This document shows positions 1 to 10,180 of a stretch of 64,000 nucleotides of DNA, piece by piece (positions within the stretch are counted from its first letter, which is position 1; every line of letters begins with the position of its first letter). Location of the stretch: assembly GCF_002272795.1 (NCBI RefSeq), contig NZ_MLAT01000002.1:100500-164499 (forward strand), written 5' to 3'. The position numbers and the translations under genes were made by a program. The notes below the pieces were generated by a model. The model saw only the letters and a list, made by a program, of their open reading frames with translations. It did not search any database and was not told the origin of the DNA. This DNA comes from Helicobacter sp. 13S00482-2. Its GTDB lineage: Bacteria > Campylobacterota > Campylobacteria > Campylobacterales > Helicobacteraceae.

Positions 1-69
1 TATCGCAAGAATAGGAGTGATATCTATACCCGCTTTTCCCCTAACGCCATCAGTTCCAAAAATTCTCAT
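1..69 (-). CDS. glmM: Phosphoglucosamine mutase, N-terminal part only
   Basis: GlmM isomerises glucosamine-6-phosphate to glucosamine-1-phosphate for peptidoglycan and LPS precursors in the cytoplasm. Only the first 23 codons are present, starting at the ATG at 69 and running off the left edge. The translation begins MRIFGTDGVRGKAG, the invariant N-terminus of this family. It is divergent from rpsT, and in H. pylori glmM also lies next to rpsT and prfA, which supports the call. The catalytic serine region lies outside the window. Confidence 0.9.
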   Translation of the reverse strand, partial: MRIFGTDGVRGKAGIDITPILAI

Positions 70-136
70 TATTAATCTCCAAAAATAGGGTGAATTTCAA
101 AGTGCAATTTTAAACTATTTTTAATCAAATCTAGGG

Positions 137-142
137 CATAAT
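137..142 (+). promoter_or_regulatory. Probable -10 box of rpsT
   Basis: CATAAT lies about 40 nt before the rpsT start in an AT-rich stretch. A good ribosome binding site (AAAGGA) follows near 165. This is the best -10 candidate in the glmM-rpsT divergent gap, but no convincing -35 box is visible. Confidence 0.4.
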
Positions 143-181
143 TGTGCCTTAGAAAAAATTACAAAAGGATTAACCAAAAAG

Positions 182-457
182 ATGGCGAATCATAAATCTG
201 CAGAAAAGAGAATTAGACAGACTGAAAAGAGAACTGAGAGAAATAGGTACTACAGAACTAGAATCAAGAATATTATCAAGGCAGTTCGTGAAGCAGTCAG
301 TGCAAACGATGTTTCAAAAGCCCAAGAAAGTTTAAAAATAGCAAATAAGGAATTGCATAAATTTGTCAGTAAAGGTATTATTAAGAAAAATACAGCTTCT
401 AGGAGAGTTTCTAGGTTAAACGCTTCTGTTAAAAAAATTGCTACCAAAGCTGCCTAA
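182..457 (+). CDS. rpsT: 30S ribosomal protein S20
   Basis: S20 binds 16S rRNA directly during early assembly of the small subunit. The 91-residue product starts [17 protein letters not shown], typical of bacterial S20, and is lysine/arginine rich throughout, with a helical pattern and no other domain. Length is normal for the family. An AAAGGA ribosome binding site precedes the ATG at 182. It sits between the divergent glmM and the co-directional prfA, as in H. pylori. Confidence 0.96.
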   Translation: MANHKSAEKRIRQTEKRTERNRYYRTRIKNIIKAVREAVSANDVSKAQESLKIANKELHKFVSKGIIKKNTASRRVSRLNASVKKIATKAA

Positions 458-469
458 CTTTTTGGTAGC
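440..469 (+). terminator. Hairpin over the rpsT stop codon
   Basis: GCTACCAAA (440-448) pairs with TTTGGTAGC (461-469), a 9-bp perfect stem with a 12-nt loop that overlaps the last rpsT codons. Only a short T stretch follows, so it may be a partial terminator or attenuator between rpsT and prfA rather than a full stop. Confidence 0.5.
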
Positions 470-515
470 TTTGTAAATCCTTCCTCTTGACTTTCTCAAC
501 CTTAGGAACCTTAAT

Positions 516-1577
516 ATGCTTGTGCAAAAACTTCTCCCAATTATTCAACGCTATGATGAAATTTCTTCATTATTGGCTAATTCAGATGTCATTGGGGATG
601 TAAAAAAACTCACTTCCTTAAGTAAAGAACAAAGCGATATTGAGGAAATAACCCAGAGTGCTAAAGAATATATCCAAGTTTTAGAATCTATCAAAGAAAA
701 TAGAATTTTACTAGAAGATAAAGAGTTGGGAGAACTTGCCAAAGAAGAACTCAAAGCTTTAGAGAGTAAAAAAATCATCTTAGAGTCGGAGATAAAAACT
801 CTTCTCACACCCAAAGATCCAAACGACAATAAAAATATTTATTTAGAATTACGAGCTGGAACAGGAGGAGATGAAGCAGGTATTTTTGTTGGAGATCTTT
901 TTCGTGCGTATTGTCGATATGCAGATATAAAAAAATGGAAAGTTGAAATCATTAGCTCTAGTGAAAATAATTTTGGTGGATATAAAGAGATCATCGCACT
1001 TATAAAGGGAAAAGGAGCGTACTCTAGGCTTAAATACGAAGCTGGCACACATAGAGTTCAAAGAGTTCCTGAAACCGAATCTCAAGGAAGAATTCATACC
1101 TCAGCTATCACTGTAGCGATTATGCCTGAAGTTGATGATGTAGAAGTGAATATCAATCCAAATGATCTAAAAGTGGATGTATTCCGTGCAGGAGGACACG
1201 GAGGTCAATCTGTAAATACCACTGATTCAGCCGTGAGAATCACTCACATCCCTACTGGAATCAGTGTATCTATGCAAGATGAAAAATCTCAACACAAGAA
1301 TAAAGACAAGGCAATGAAAATTCTAAAAGCTCGTATCTATGAAGCACAAATTGATGAGCAAAAAATACAAAATTCAGAAGCTAGAAAATCTCAAGTTGGG
1401 AGTGGAGATAGGAGTGAACGAATCAGAACTTATAACTATCCTCAAAACCGTCTCACCGATCATAGAATAGGTCTAACGCTATACAGCCTTGAAGAAGTCA
1501 TGTTATCTGGAAACCTTGATACAATCATTGATCCACTCACTGCAAGCGCCCAAAGCGAAGCAATGGGCGGAGAATAA
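516..1577 (+). CDS. prfA: Peptide chain release factor 1
   Basis: RF1 recognises UAA and UAG stop codons and triggers hydrolysis of peptidyl-tRNA. The 353-residue length is standard. The codon-recognition tripeptide reads PET (residues 185-187, inside [14 protein letters not shown]) and the catalytic GGQ motif is at residues 229-231 in [11 protein letters not shown]. The N-terminal helical domain spans about residues 1-110. It lies 58 bp downstream of rpsT on the same strand and abuts the convergent binding-protein gene without a gap. Confidence 0.96.
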   Translation: MLVQKLLPIIQRYDEISSLLANSDVIGDVKKLTSLSKEQSDIEEITQSAKEYIQVLESIKENRILLEDKELGELAKEELKALESKKIILESEIKTLLTPKDPNDNKNIYLELRAGTGGDEAGIFVGDLFRAYCRYADIKKWKVEIISSSENNFGGYKEIIALIKGKGAYSRLKYEAGTHRVQRVPETESQGRIHTSAITVAIMPEVDDVEVNINPNDLKVDVFRAGGHGGQSVNTTDSAVRITHIPTGISVSMQDEKSQHKNKDKAMKILKARIYEAQIDEQKIQNSEARKSQVGSGDRSERIRTYNYPQNRLTDHRIGLTLYSLEEVMLSGNLDTIIDPLTASAQSEAMGGE

Positions 1578-2423
1578 TCAATTCTTAGGTTCAAAAATTA
1601 CAGAAATTGGATCCACATCATTCCCATAGATTGGTGCAAGTGTAGCTTCATAGGCCTGTTTAATAAAACCATCTTGAGTTAGAATTTTGATTTCATTATT
1701 TAGCCACTCTAAAAGCTCTTTGTCTCCTTTTTTAACAGCTGGAGCAATACTCTGCTCATCTCCCAAAGAAGAGATACTAACGACAAAACCAGGATTTTCT
1801 TTAACCCAGGCAAACAACAAAGTATTATCGTGTGCCAAAGCATCTGCTCTATCATCTTTTAGAGCTTGAAACGCCTCAGTATTTTGATCGTATTTGAGTA
1901 GTTTTATGTCAGGATAGTTTTTGCTGAAGTAAAAATCTGCTGTGGTTCCTTTATTGACTATCAAAGGCTTATCCCTGAGATTATCAATGCTTTTTATTTC
2001 TCCATTTTTAGAAACAACTCCAAGTGCGACCTTCATATAAGGCAAAGCAAAATCGACAACCTCCTGTCTTTCTTTGGTTTTTGTAAAATTTGCCATAATA
2101 ATATCGACCTTCCCAGATTTAAGAAATTCAACCCTAGAGAGTGCTTCAACTGGCACAAATTCAATTTTTGATTCATCGCCTAATAAATCTTTTGCAATTT
2201 TTTTAGCAATATATACATCAAAACCATCATATTGGCCTTGTGGGTTGATAAAACCAAATGGTGGCTTATCACTAAAAACTCCCACTTTTAAAATATCTCT
2301 TTGTTTAATGGAAGAAATACTATCTTGATTTTTGTCACCACCATTTGAACAAGCCACAAGAAAAGCACCTATAGATACCATAAAAAGTATTCTGAACATT
2401 TTTTTTATTTTTAAGTTTATCAT
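1578..2423 (-). CDS. CjaA-like cysteine/amino-acid ABC transporter binding lipoprotein
   Basis: This is a periplasmic solute-binding protein (SBP_bac_3 fold) of an amino-acid importer. It closely resembles C. jejuni CjaA, a cysteine-binding lipoprotein, in blocks such as VGVFSDKPPFG, NKGTTADFYFS and LLFAWVKENPG. I place the start at the ATG at 2423, which has AAGGAA 6 nt upstream. The first 25 residues form a lipoprotein signal ending LVAC, so the Cys should be lipidated. An ORF extending further upstream overlaps the ATPase gene and is not a real start. The ATPase gene lies just upstream; no permease gene is nearby. Confidence 0.88.
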   Translation of the reverse strand: MINLKIKKMFRILFMVSIGAFLVACSNGGDKNQDSISSIKQRDILKVGVFSDKPPFGFINPQGQYDGFDVYIAKKIAKDLLGDESKIEFVPVEALSRVEFLKSGKVDIIMANFTKTKERQEVVDFALPYMKVALGVVSKNGEIKSIDNLRDKPLIVNKGTTADFYFSKNYPDIKLLKYDQNTEAFQALKDDRADALAHDNTLLFAWVKENPGFVVSISSLGDEQSIAPAVKKGDKELLEWLNNEIKILTQDGFIKQAYEATLAPIYGNDVDPISVIFEPKN

Positions 2424-2469
2424 TTGATTCCTTTGATTTTTTTGCATCTGATACATTAACACAAGCAGG

Positions 2470-3216
2470 TTAAAAACTACCCAAAAAATTAAACATATCA
2501 AGAAATTTCTTTGCACGTTCTGTTTTTGGAGAAGTAAAAAAATCCTTTGGATTGCCCTCTTCCAGAATAATCCCTTCATCAAAAAATACAATTTTATCTG
2601 CAACTGCTTGAGCAAATTTTATTTCATGAGTTACAATAATCATACTCATTCCTTCTTTTGCAAGTTCTAAAATAACATCTAAGACTTCTTTAACCATTTC
2701 AGGATCCAAAGAAGCTGTTACCTCATCAAAAAGCATTATTTCGGGATTCATACACAGTGCCCTAACAATAGCCACCCGTTGCTTTTGACCTCCTGAAAGT
2801 TCTTTGGGGTAAGCATTCTGTTTATTTTCAAGTCCAACTCTTTTGAGTAATTTTAAAGCCTGAGAACTGACTTCTTCTTTTTTTCGATTCTGAGCTTTTA
2901 AGGGGCCTAAAAGAATATTTTGAAGCACACTCATATGGGGGAATAATTCATAGCTTTGAAAAACCATACCAATTTTTTGCCTGATAAGATTCCAATTGGT
3001 CTTAGGAGTGTTGATGATTTTACCATCTAAAATTATTTGACCTGCCTGTATCTCTTCTAGTCCATTCAGACATCTCAAAAAAGTGCTTTTTCCGCATCCA
3101 CTAGGCCCTAAAATAACAACCACTTGACTTTTTTGTATGCTAAAATCAATGCCTTTTAAAATTTGATGATTATCATAAAATTTCACAAGGTTTTTGGTTT
3201 GCAACAATGCCTCCAT
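2470..3216 (-). CDS. Polar amino-acid ABC transporter ATP-binding protein
   Basis: This is the 248-residue cytoplasmic ATPase subunit of a GlnQ/HisP-type importer. Walker A is GPSGCGKST (about residues 37-45), the signature LSGGQKQRVAI is near residue 140, and Walker B LFDEVTASLDP follows. It is probably cotranscribed with the CjaA-like binding protein, whose gene starts 46 bp downstream. The usual membrane permease gene is absent from the pair, so the permease must lie elsewhere or be shared. The substrate, inferred from the partner, is cysteine or a related amino acid. Confidence 0.88.
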   Translation of the reverse strand: MEALLQTKNLVKFYDNHQILKGIDFSIQKSQVVVILGPSGCGKSTFLRCLNGLEEIQAGQIILDGKIINTPKTNWNLIRQKIGMVFQSYELFPHMSVLQNILLGPLKAQNRKKEEVSSQALKLLKRVGLENKQNAYPKELSGGQKQRVAIVRALCMNPEIMLFDEVTASLDPEMVKEVLDVILELAKEGMSMIIVTHEIKFAQAVADKIVFFDEGIILEEGNPKDFFTSPKTERAKKFLDMFNFLGSF

Positions 3217-3340
3217 TAAATTCCTTTGGCTTTAAATTTGTTTTTAGTCTTTTAAAATAATAAACCACCTTGATACAATAATTCAAAAATCCATCGTTAA
3301 AACTTTGGTATCATTTTATATCTTTTAAATAGGGGTACCA

Positions 3341-5269
3341 ATGGCGTTAGTAAGTTTATTAGGAGTTTGCAAACAATACGATTATAAAGTGATTTTAAAG
3401 GATATAAATTTTTCCATCCCAAAGGGAGAAAAGATCGCTATCGTAGGAAAAAACGGGAGTGGGAAATCAACACTTTTAAAAATCATCACTAAAGAAATTG
3501 AAACTGATGAAGGTGAATGTATCTTTCAAAATAACTTAAAAATCCTGAGTTTGCCACAAAATCCAATCTTTGAACCACTAATGAGTGTCAGGGATGTTTG
3601 CGAAGACAGTCTAGCAGAACTTAGAGATGCGCACAAGCGTCTTGAATTTCTAAATACTCAAGATAGCACAGAAGAAGGGCTACAAGAGCAAGGAATGCTT
3701 ATAAGTTTTATAGAAGAACATCGCGGATGGGATATAAATAGCAAAGTGGATGAAATTTTACAAAGATTTGATTTGGAAAATATAGCAAACAGATTGGCAA
3801 ATACTTTGAGTGGAGGAGAACAAAAACGCCTTGCTTTATCTGTAATGCTTTTAAAAAAAGCAGATATTTTGATTTTAGATGAACCCACCAATCATCTTGA
3901 TGTCCAAATGGTTGAATTCCTTGAAGAAATGATTTCTTCTCTTAGTTGTTCTGTAGTGTTCATAAGCCATGATAGATACTTTATAGAAAGCCTAGCTCAT
4001 AGGGTGGTAGAAATTGACGAAGGAAAACTTTTAAGCTTTGAAGGAGGTTATAGTAATTATTTGCAAAAAAAAGAGGAGATATTAAAGAATCTCTCAAAAG
4101 AACACGAACATTTGCTTAAACTCTTAAAATCAGAAGAAGAATGGCTAAATAAAGGAGTTCAAGGCAGAAGAAAACGCAATGAAGGTCGTAAGGCAAGGGT
4201 ATTGGAAATGAGAAAAAATGCCAAAGCAAATCCCTCTATTATCAAAAAAATGCGTCTAGAACTCCAAAGAGAACAAAAGCATTTCAACCGAGATGAAAGC
4301 AAAAATGCCAAAAAAATGCTTTTTGAATGTGAAAAAATCAGTAAAAAAATTGAAGAGAAGGTTCTTATTTCTAATCTAAGTCTAAGAATCTTGCAGAAAG
4401 ATAAAATCGCTATTGTAGGAAAAAATGGAAGCGGAAAATCAACACTTTTAAAAATTTTTTTAAATCAAATTCCCCAAGATAGTGGCATTATCAAGCGAGG
4501 AGATATTAGCATTGGCTATTTTGATCAACAAAGAAAAATGCTAGATGAAGATAAAAATTTGTTAGAGACTTTTTGTCCTAATGGTGGAGATCATATCGAA
4601 ATCAAAGGCAAAAATATGCATGTTTTTGGCTATCTAAAAAACTTCTTATTTCCTAAGGAGTTTTTGGACAAAAAAATATCATATTTGAGCGGAGGGGAGA
4701 AAAATCGAGTTGCACTTGCATTATTGTTTGCAAGAAAATATGATTGCCTGATTTTAGATGAACCCACCAATGATTTAGATATTGCGACTATCAATATCCT
4801 TGAGGAATATTTACAGAATTTTGATGGAGCACTCATTTTTGTAAGTCACGACAGATATTTTGTGGATAAAATAGCCCATAAGCTTTTAGTATTTAAAGGC
4901 GATGGAATATGTGAAGAAAGTTATATGAGCTATACAGAATATCTAGATATCCAAAAAGAACTTGCAGAATATGATGTCTTAGAATCAGATCTAAAAGACA
5001 ATCAAAAAGATGAAAAAATCAAGAAAAATAACAAACTAAGCTACAAAGACGCAATGGAATTAGATCTTTTGCCAAATCAAATAGAAAAACTAGAGAATAT
5101 TATTAAGTCTTTAGAGCTAGAATTAAGCGATGAAAGAATCTATCAACAAAAAGGTATTGCGAACATTGCTAGAGAAATACAAGATGCCAAAGAGGATTTA
5201 GAAAACAAATTACAAAGATATTTTTTTTTAGAAGAAAAGCATCATAACCTAACTCAGAATAACTCATAA
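3341..5269 (+). CDS. ABC-F family ATPase, Uup-like
   Basis: This 642-residue soluble protein has two ABC domains and no membrane segments, typical of ABC-F proteins that act on the ribosome. Walker A GKNGSGKST occurs at residues 36-44 and again near 359. Signatures are LSGGEQKR (about 156) and LSGGEKNR, and the Walker B boxes are LILDEPTNHLD and LILDEPTNDLD. A basic linker separates the domains. The last 80 residues are a charged coiled coil, as in Uup. A run of nine T at about 5221 lies in the final codons, where slippage would change only the tail. Confidence 0.9.
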   Translation: MALVSLLGVCKQYDYKVILKDINFSIPKGEKIAIVGKNGSGKSTLLKIITKEIETDEGECIFQNNLKILSLPQNPIFEPLMSVRDVCEDSLAELRDAHKRLEFLNTQDSTEEGLQEQGMLISFIEEHRGWDINSKVDEILQRFDLENIANRLANTLSGGEQKRLALSVMLLKKADILILDEPTNHLDVQMVEFLEEMISSLSCSVVFISHDRYFIESLAHRVVEIDEGKLLSFEGGYSNYLQKKEEILKNLSKEHEHLLKLLKSEEEWLNKGVQGRRKRNEGRKARVLEMRKNAKANPSIIKKMRLELQREQKHFNRDESKNAKKMLFECEKISKKIEEKVLISNLSLRILQKDKIAIVGKNGSGKSTLLKIFLNQIPQDSGIIKRGDISIGYFDQQRKMLDEDKNLLETFCPNGGDHIEIKGKNMHVFGYLKNFLFPKEFLDKKISYLSGGEKNRVALALLFARKYDCLILDEPTNDLDIATINILEEYLQNFDGALIFVSHDRYFVDKIAHKLLVFKGDGICEESYMSYTEYLDIQKELAEYDVLESDLKDNQKDEKIKKNNKLSYKDAMELDLLPNQIEKLENIIKSLELELSDERIYQQKGIANIAREIQDAKEDLENKLQRYFFLEEKHHNLTQNNS

Positions 5270-5371
5270 AAAAACAAAATCATAAATGTTTATTATGTTT
5301 GTTTTGTTGTTAAGGTAAAATTCATTATGATATCTCAATCAGGTTGAAAAATCATTTTTAAAGGAGACAAA

Positions 5372-7933
5372 ATGCAAAAATTTATCGGCGATTACAGACA
5401 AGCACAACAAAAGAGAGAACAAGATGGAATTCCTCCGCTTCCTTTGAATGCAAAAGAAGTACAAGAGGCGATTGAAATCCTCACAAGCACAGCCTCAACT
5501 AAAGAAGAAAAGCTTTTTGCTAAGGAATTATTGATTCATAGAGTGAGTCCAGGTGTAGATGAGGGTGCAAAAGTAAAAGCAGAGTTTTTGGGAAAAATTT
5601 CAAATGGCGAACTTGTATGTGATGAGTTTTCAAGCCTTGAAGCTATTAGATACTTAGGCACAATGTTAGGTGGTTATAATGTCAAATATCTAATAGAGGG
5701 TATTTCTCATACAAATAAGGACATTGCTCAAGAATCTGCAAATGCACTCAAACACACATTGCTTGTGTATGATAGTTTTGATGAAATAGCAAAATTAAGT
5801 CAAAACAATATCCTAGCAAAAGAAGTTATTCAATCTTGGGCAAATGCAGAGTGGTTTTTAAGCAAACCCGCATTGAACGAAGTAATAGAAATGTGTGTAT
5901 TAAAAATTGATGGCGAAACAAACACTGATGATTTAAGTCCAGCAAGTGATGCATTCACTAGAAGCGACATTCCCTTACACGCTAAAGCGATGTTAAAAAA
6001 TCGAGTTGATAACTATGAAAAACGTCTTACAGACATCAAATCCAAAGGTCTGCCTGTTGCGTATGTTGGAGATGTGGTTGGAACAGGAAGCTCAAGAAAA
6101 TCAGCTTGCAACTCTATTATGTGGCATTTTGGGAATGAAATCCCCTATGTGCCAAATAAAAAAACTGGAGGAATCGTTATAGGTGGAGTTATCGCCCCAA
6201 TATTTTTTAATACTTGCGAGGATAGCGGCTCTCTACCTATAATAGCAGATGTAAAAGATATAAAAGAAGGCGATATCATAAAAATCCATCCCTATAAGGG
6301 AGTAATAGAGAAAAATGGTGCCCCTATAAGTAAATTTACACTCACTCCAAATACAATTGTAGATGAAATTAGAGCTGGTGGGCGAATTTCCCTTATTATT
6401 GGAAGAGGTTTAACCAATAAAGCCCGAAAATTTCTAGGACTTAGCGAATCTGATATTTTTGCAAAACCTGAAATTCCAAAAGATACTGGAAAAGGCTTTA
6501 CATTAGCTCAAAAAATTGTCGGATTAGCTTGTGGAGTTAATGGCATTAGAGCGGGAACTTATTGTGAACCAATCGCAACAACTGTAGGAAGTCAAGATAC
6601 TACAGGTGCTATGACTCGAGATGAAGTCAAAGAATTAGCAAGTCTGAACTTTAGTGCTGATTTTGTACTTCAAAGCTTTTGCCATACAGCTGCTTATCCA
6701 AAACCTGCTGATATTAGCTTACAAGCAACCTTACCTGATTTTATGACCACTAGAGGTGGAGTAGCGTTGCGCCCCAAAGATGGTGTTATACACTCTTGGC
6801 TTAATCGCATGTGCCTACCTGATACATTGGGCACAGGAGGCGATAGTCATACAAGGTTTCCTATAGGCATTAGTTTTCCAGCAGGAAGTGGATTGGTCGC
6901 ATTCGCAGCTGTAACAGGATCTATGCCATTGAATATGCCAGAATCCGTATTGGTGCGCTTCAAAGGAGAACTAAATCCAGGTATTACTCTTAGAGATTTA
7001 GTCAATGCAATCCCTTATTATGCTATCAAACAAGGCTTAATGACAGTAGAGAAAAAAGGTAAAAAAAATATTTTCAATGGCAGGATACTTGAAATTGAAG
7101 GTTTAGAAAATATCAAGGTCGAACAAGCTTTTGAACTTAGTGATGCGAGTGCTGAAAGAAGTGCGGCTGCTTGTAGTATTTTGCTCAACAAAGAGCCTAT
7201 CATTGAGTATCTTCAATCCAATATTGAATTGATTGAAAAAATGATTCAAAATGGATATGAAAATGCGACTACTTTAAAACGTCGTGCTAATAAAATGCGT
7301 GAATGGATAAAAAATCCCGTTTTACTTCAACCTGATAAGGATGCTGAATATGCAGCCATTATTGAAATCAATCTGAATGATATAAAAGAACCTATATTGG
7401 CTTGTCCAAATGATCCTGATGATGTGGCCACACTAAGTGAAATTTTAAGTGATTCCAAAAGACCTCATCATATTGATGAGGTCTTTATCGGTAGCTGTAT
7501 GACCAATATCGGTCATTTCAGAGCCTTTGGGGAGATCATAAAAGGTGCAGGACAATCTCCAACACGAGTTTGGATGGCACCTCCTACAAAGATGGATGAA
7601 AAACAACTCGCCAAAGAAGGTTATCTTTCTGTATTTGGAGCTGCAGGAGCCAGGATAGAAATACCGGGATGTAGTTTATGTATGGGGAATCAAGCAAGAG
7701 TAAAAGATAATGCTGTGGTCTTCTCTACCTCCACAAGAAATTTTGATAATCGTATGGGTAAGGGTGCTCAAGTGTATTTAGGAAGTGCAGAACTTGGTGC
7801 TGTATGTGCCCTAATAGGAAGACTCCCTACTAAAGAAGAGTATATCAAATTGGTACCTGAAAAACTTGATAATAAAAAAGATAGTATTTATAAATATTTG
7901 AATTTTAATTTAATGGAAAATTTTAGTCTATAA
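5372..7933 (+). CDS. acnB: Aconitate hydratase B
   Basis: AcnB interconverts citrate and isocitrate in the TCA cycle using a [4Fe-4S] cluster; apo-AcnB can also bind mRNA in other bacteria. The 853-residue product has the AcnB order: N-terminal HEAT-like helices, a swivel domain, then the catalytic domains. Cluster cysteines are visible in [14 protein letters not shown] and in [12 protein letters not shown] near residues 767-770. An AAGGAG ribosome binding site precedes the ATG. It stands alone between the ABC-F gene and a terminator-like hairpin. Confidence 0.96.
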   Translation: MQKFIGDYRQAQQKREQDGIPPLPLNAKEVQEAIEILTSTASTKEEKLFAKELLIHRVSPGVDEGAKVKAEFLGKISNGELVCDEFSSLEAIRYLGTMLGGYNVKYLIEGISHTNKDIAQESANALKHTLLVYDSFDEIAKLSQNNILAKEVIQSWANAEWFLSKPALNEVIEMCVLKIDGETNTDDLSPASDAFTRSDIPLHAKAMLKNRVDNYEKRLTDIKSKGLPVAYVGDVVGTGSSRKSACNSIMWHFGNEIPYVPNKKTGGIVIGGVIAPIFFNTCEDSGSLPIIADVKDIKEGDIIKIHPYKGVIEKNGAPISKFTLTPNTIVDEIRAGGRISLIIGRGLTNKARKFLGLSESDIFAKPEIPKDTGKGFTLAQKIVGLACGVNGIRAGTYCEPIATTVGSQDTTGAMTRDEVKELASLNFSADFVLQSFCHTAAYPKPADISLQATLPDFMTTRGGVALRPKDGVIHSWLNRMCLPDTLGTGGDSHTRFPIGISFPAGSGLVAFAAVTGSMPLNMPESVLVRFKGELNPGITLRDLVNAIPYYAIKQGLMTVEKKGKKNIFNGRILEIEGLENIKVEQAFELSDASAERSAAACSILLNKEPIIEYLQSNIELIEKMIQNGYENATTLKRRANKMREWIKNPVLLQPDKDAEYAAIIEINLNDIKEPILACPNDPDDVATLSEILSDSKRPHHIDEVFIGSCMTNIGHFRAFGEIIKGAGQSPTRVWMAPPTKMDEKQLAKEGYLSVFGAAGARIEIPGCSLCMGNQARVKDNAVVFSTSTRNFDNRMGKGAQVYLGSAELGAVCALIGRLPTKEEYIKLVPEKLDNKKDSIYKYLNFNLMENFSL

Positions 7934-7966
7934 TCTGTGTAGTTTTGAGTATAAAAGCTACACAGA
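7934..7966 (+). terminator. Probable acnB terminator hairpin
   Basis: TCTGTGTAG (7934-7942) and CTACACAGA (7958-7966) form a perfect 9-bp stem immediately after the acnB stop, followed by an AT-rich stretch with CTTTTTA. A second 7-bp inverted repeat, GCAAGTA/TACTTGC (7979-7985 and 8005-8011), lies 34 bp before the regulator gene and could be part of its control region. Confidence 0.55.
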
Positions 7967-8045
7967 ATACTCTTTTTAGCAAGTATGATTTTACTAAAAT
8001 TCCTTACTTGCAAGCAATACAAGTTCTGAAAATGAAGGGAAAAAT

Positions 8046-8711
8046 TTGATTGAAAAACTAAGATCCCTATCTTTCTTTAATGGCATAGATGAAAACACAC
8101 TTACAAAAATTTGTGATTTTAGTAAGATAAGATCTTATGAAAAAGATTTTATCTTGTTTTATGAGGGACAAATCATTGAGAGTGTTTTGTTTTTGCTCAG
8201 TGGCTCTATAGATATTCACAAATTCGATCGATTTGGAAATAAAAAATATCTCTATGCTATTGACTCTATGCAAGAAGATGAAGATAATCTTTTACTTATC
8301 AATGATATTAATTTCAATCAAATCAAGACTTTTGGCAATGCCTGTGTTTGGGAAAAAAGTGAAATTTTAAGTATTGATTCCAAAAAATTATTCCAACTTG
8401 TACAACAAAATATAAATTTATTTTCAAATCTCTCTAAACAGATGATTCTAAAAAATCAAAAACTATATGAAACAATCAATCGTGATATTGTTTTTGATGC
8501 TATTGCCAAACTAGCATACACATTAGATAAAGATCTATATCGTTTTAACCTTATGCAACGCCAAGAAATTGCCTATAGACTCAATATTCAACCCGAAACA
8601 CTCTCAAGAATTCTAAAAAAATTAAAACAAGATGGTATTATAGAGCCTACCGAAAGTGGCGAAATTAAAATAGTAAATAAAAATAGCTTACAAGAAATTT
8701 ATAAAATATAG
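8046..8711 (+). CDS. Crp/Fnr-family transcriptional regulator
   Basis: The 221-residue protein has an N-terminal cyclic-nucleotide-binding-like beta-roll (about residues 5-120) and a C-terminal winged helix-turn-helix (about 145-205) with the recognition segment LNIQPETLSRILKKLKQDG. Both features define the Crp/Fnr family. It has only two cysteines in ordinary positions (near 23 and 99), so no Fnr-type iron-sulphur cluster is expected. Translation starts at TTG 8046 after GAAGGGA. It is followed 8 bp later by a membrane sensor gene, suggesting one operon and one signalling unit. The ligand is unknown. Confidence 0.85.
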   Translation: MIEKLRSLSFFNGIDENTLTKICDFSKIRSYEKDFILFYEGQIIESVLFLLSGSIDIHKFDRFGNKKYLYAIDSMQEDEDNLLLINDINFNQIKTFGNACVWEKSEILSIDSKKLFQLVQQNINLFSNLSKQMILKNQKLYETINRDIVFDAIAKLAYTLDKDLYRFNLMQRQEIAYRLNIQPETLSRILKKLKQDGIIEPTESGEIKIVNKNSLQEIYKI

Positions 8712-8719
8712 GAATATAA

Positions 8720-10090
8720 ATGAAATTTGCTTTTAAAAATCCCATCTCTTCAAGGTTATCTACGATTGTTGGGATCACTTTTGTTGTGGTGTTTTTTGTG
8801 ATGATATTTAATATTTATCTCAATAGAGCCAATATTTCACTCACAAGAGTGCTGAATAATCTGAATATTCAAGTAAATTTATCTCAGTCAATCATCAAGG
8901 AAGTTTTTTTAGACAACTATCGCAATACTAATGATTTTGAAATCCTCAACGAAAAATCTAGCAGTTTGCTGAAAAAATTTGACACACTTTTTTATCAAGA
9001 TAAAACTTATAAAATTTTTTGGCTAGATAGAGTCTATATCAAAAAACTACTCACCCAAATGCAAGATGAGTTAAAAATATTCAACGACAACATCAGATCT
9101 TACGAAATTTCAAGAAAGAACCTATATAAAAATAGAAATTTCTTATATTTAAACAATCAAAAACTACTAGATATGAGTGATGAAATTGTTAAAAAAATGC
9201 TCCAGAGAAAAGTAACTCAAGAAGAGATAAACCAAGCAGGGAAACAAAGAATGCTCACCCAAAAAATATCTTATCAGCTGACTCTATACACAATAAAAAA
9301 AGAAAAAAGTGCTTATGATGAATTTTTGAACGCTTTTGAAGAATACAACTCAACCATTTTGAGTTTTTATACCAACTCTACTTATAAAAGCAATAAGGAA
9401 CTTTATGAAACTATCAAAATGAACTATAATTTTTGGCAAAAATATGCTTTTAATATTCACGAAATTATAGCCAATCAAGAGATATTGTCTGATTCTCTAA
9501 GTGGAATAAACCACAATGGTAGCCTACTAGCACAAAACCTAAAAAAACTTTATGAAATTTACGATAGAGCAGCTAAGCAAACCGAATATGTCTTTAATAT
9601 TTTCCAATACATTGCTATAGCAATCGTTTTGGTTGTTATTTTTGGTTTGATATTTACAACAATTTGGACAAAAAAACAAATTGCAAATTTCCTGAAATAT
9701 TCAAAAGATCTTAATGAAAATAATCTATCAAATATTCAGCTCCAAGAAGATACCGAACTCGCTCAAGCAAGTAGAAATATTAATGATTTTATCAAACGCA
9801 TTCAAAAAACCAAACAAAACTCAATCCTAGCAAAAAAAATTGGCGAACAAATTCACAATGAAATAATGGAGATCAATTCAGACATTAAAGAGCACCTAGA
9901 TGAAAAAAGCTTTAGTAAAGAAGATAAAGAAAAAATCCAAAAAGAAATGGGTATGAGCGAGTATATCGCCATTGAGTCTAGTGATGAACTTATCAACATC
10001 ACCAAGAAACTTGAAAAATTAAGTGATTCCATCGATAAATCCATAGATATTTACACAAATTGCCTTACATGCAAAGAAAAAAATAAATAA
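8720..10090 (+). CDS. PilJ/NarX-like membrane sensor lacking an output domain
   Basis: The 456-residue protein has a membrane segment at about 14-35, a long helical extracytoplasmic region, a second membrane segment at about 296-318 and a cytoplasmic coiled tail. NQAGKQRMLTQKISYQL (about residues 169-185) matches the conserved P-box-like segment of PilJ- and NarX-type sensor domains, which in NarX binds nitrate or nitrite. No kinase, methyl-accepting or cyclase domain follows. The tail ends with a CLTC motif that could bind a metal or form a disulphide. Pairing with the Crp/Fnr gene suggests it passes a signal to that regulator; this is inference. Confidence 0.72.
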   Translation: MKFAFKNPISSRLSTIVGITFVVVFFVMIFNIYLNRANISLTRVLNNLNIQVNLSQSIIKEVFLDNYRNTNDFEILNEKSSSLLKKFDTLFYQDKTYKIFWLDRVYIKKLLTQMQDELKIFNDNIRSYEISRKNLYKNRNFLYLNNQKLLDMSDEIVKKMLQRKVTQEEINQAGKQRMLTQKISYQLTLYTIKKEKSAYDEFLNAFEEYNSTILSFYTNSTYKSNKELYETIKMNYNFWQKYAFNIHEIIANQEILSDSLSGINHNGSLLAQNLKKLYEIYDRAAKQTEYVFNIFQYIAIAIVLVVIFGLIFTTIWTKKQIANFLKYSKDLNENNLSNIQLQEDTELAQASRNINDFIKRIQKTKQNSILAKKIGEQIHNEIMEINSDIKEHLDEKSFSKEDKEKIQKEMGMSEYIAIESSDELINITKKLEKLSDSIDKSIDIYTNCLTCKEKNK

Positions 10091-10138
10091 GAAATCATTT
10101 TAAACTCTATAAAAAGCAAAATCCAAGGGATTTTCTAA

Positions 10139-10144
10139 TATAAT
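10139..10144 (+). promoter_or_regulatory. Probable -10 box of sppA
   Basis: A perfect TATAAT lies 37 bp before the sppA ATG and just after the sensor gene, consistent with a separate transcript for sppA-purU. A ribosome binding site (TAGGAA) follows at about 10169. Confidence 0.6.
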
Positions 10145-10180
10145 CCCGCATTTGAACACCCCAAAAACATAGGAACAACA

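Noticed and set aside
2424..2615. N-terminal extension of the CjaA-like binding protein
   Set aside because: It overlaps the ATPase gene and would bury the lipoprotein signal; the ATG at 2423 has a proper ribosome binding site.
5220..5230. Run of nine T inside the ABC-F gene, possible phase-variation site
   Set aside because: It lies in the last codons, where slippage would only change the coiled-coil tail; the reading frame is intact and the gene is a housekeeping type.
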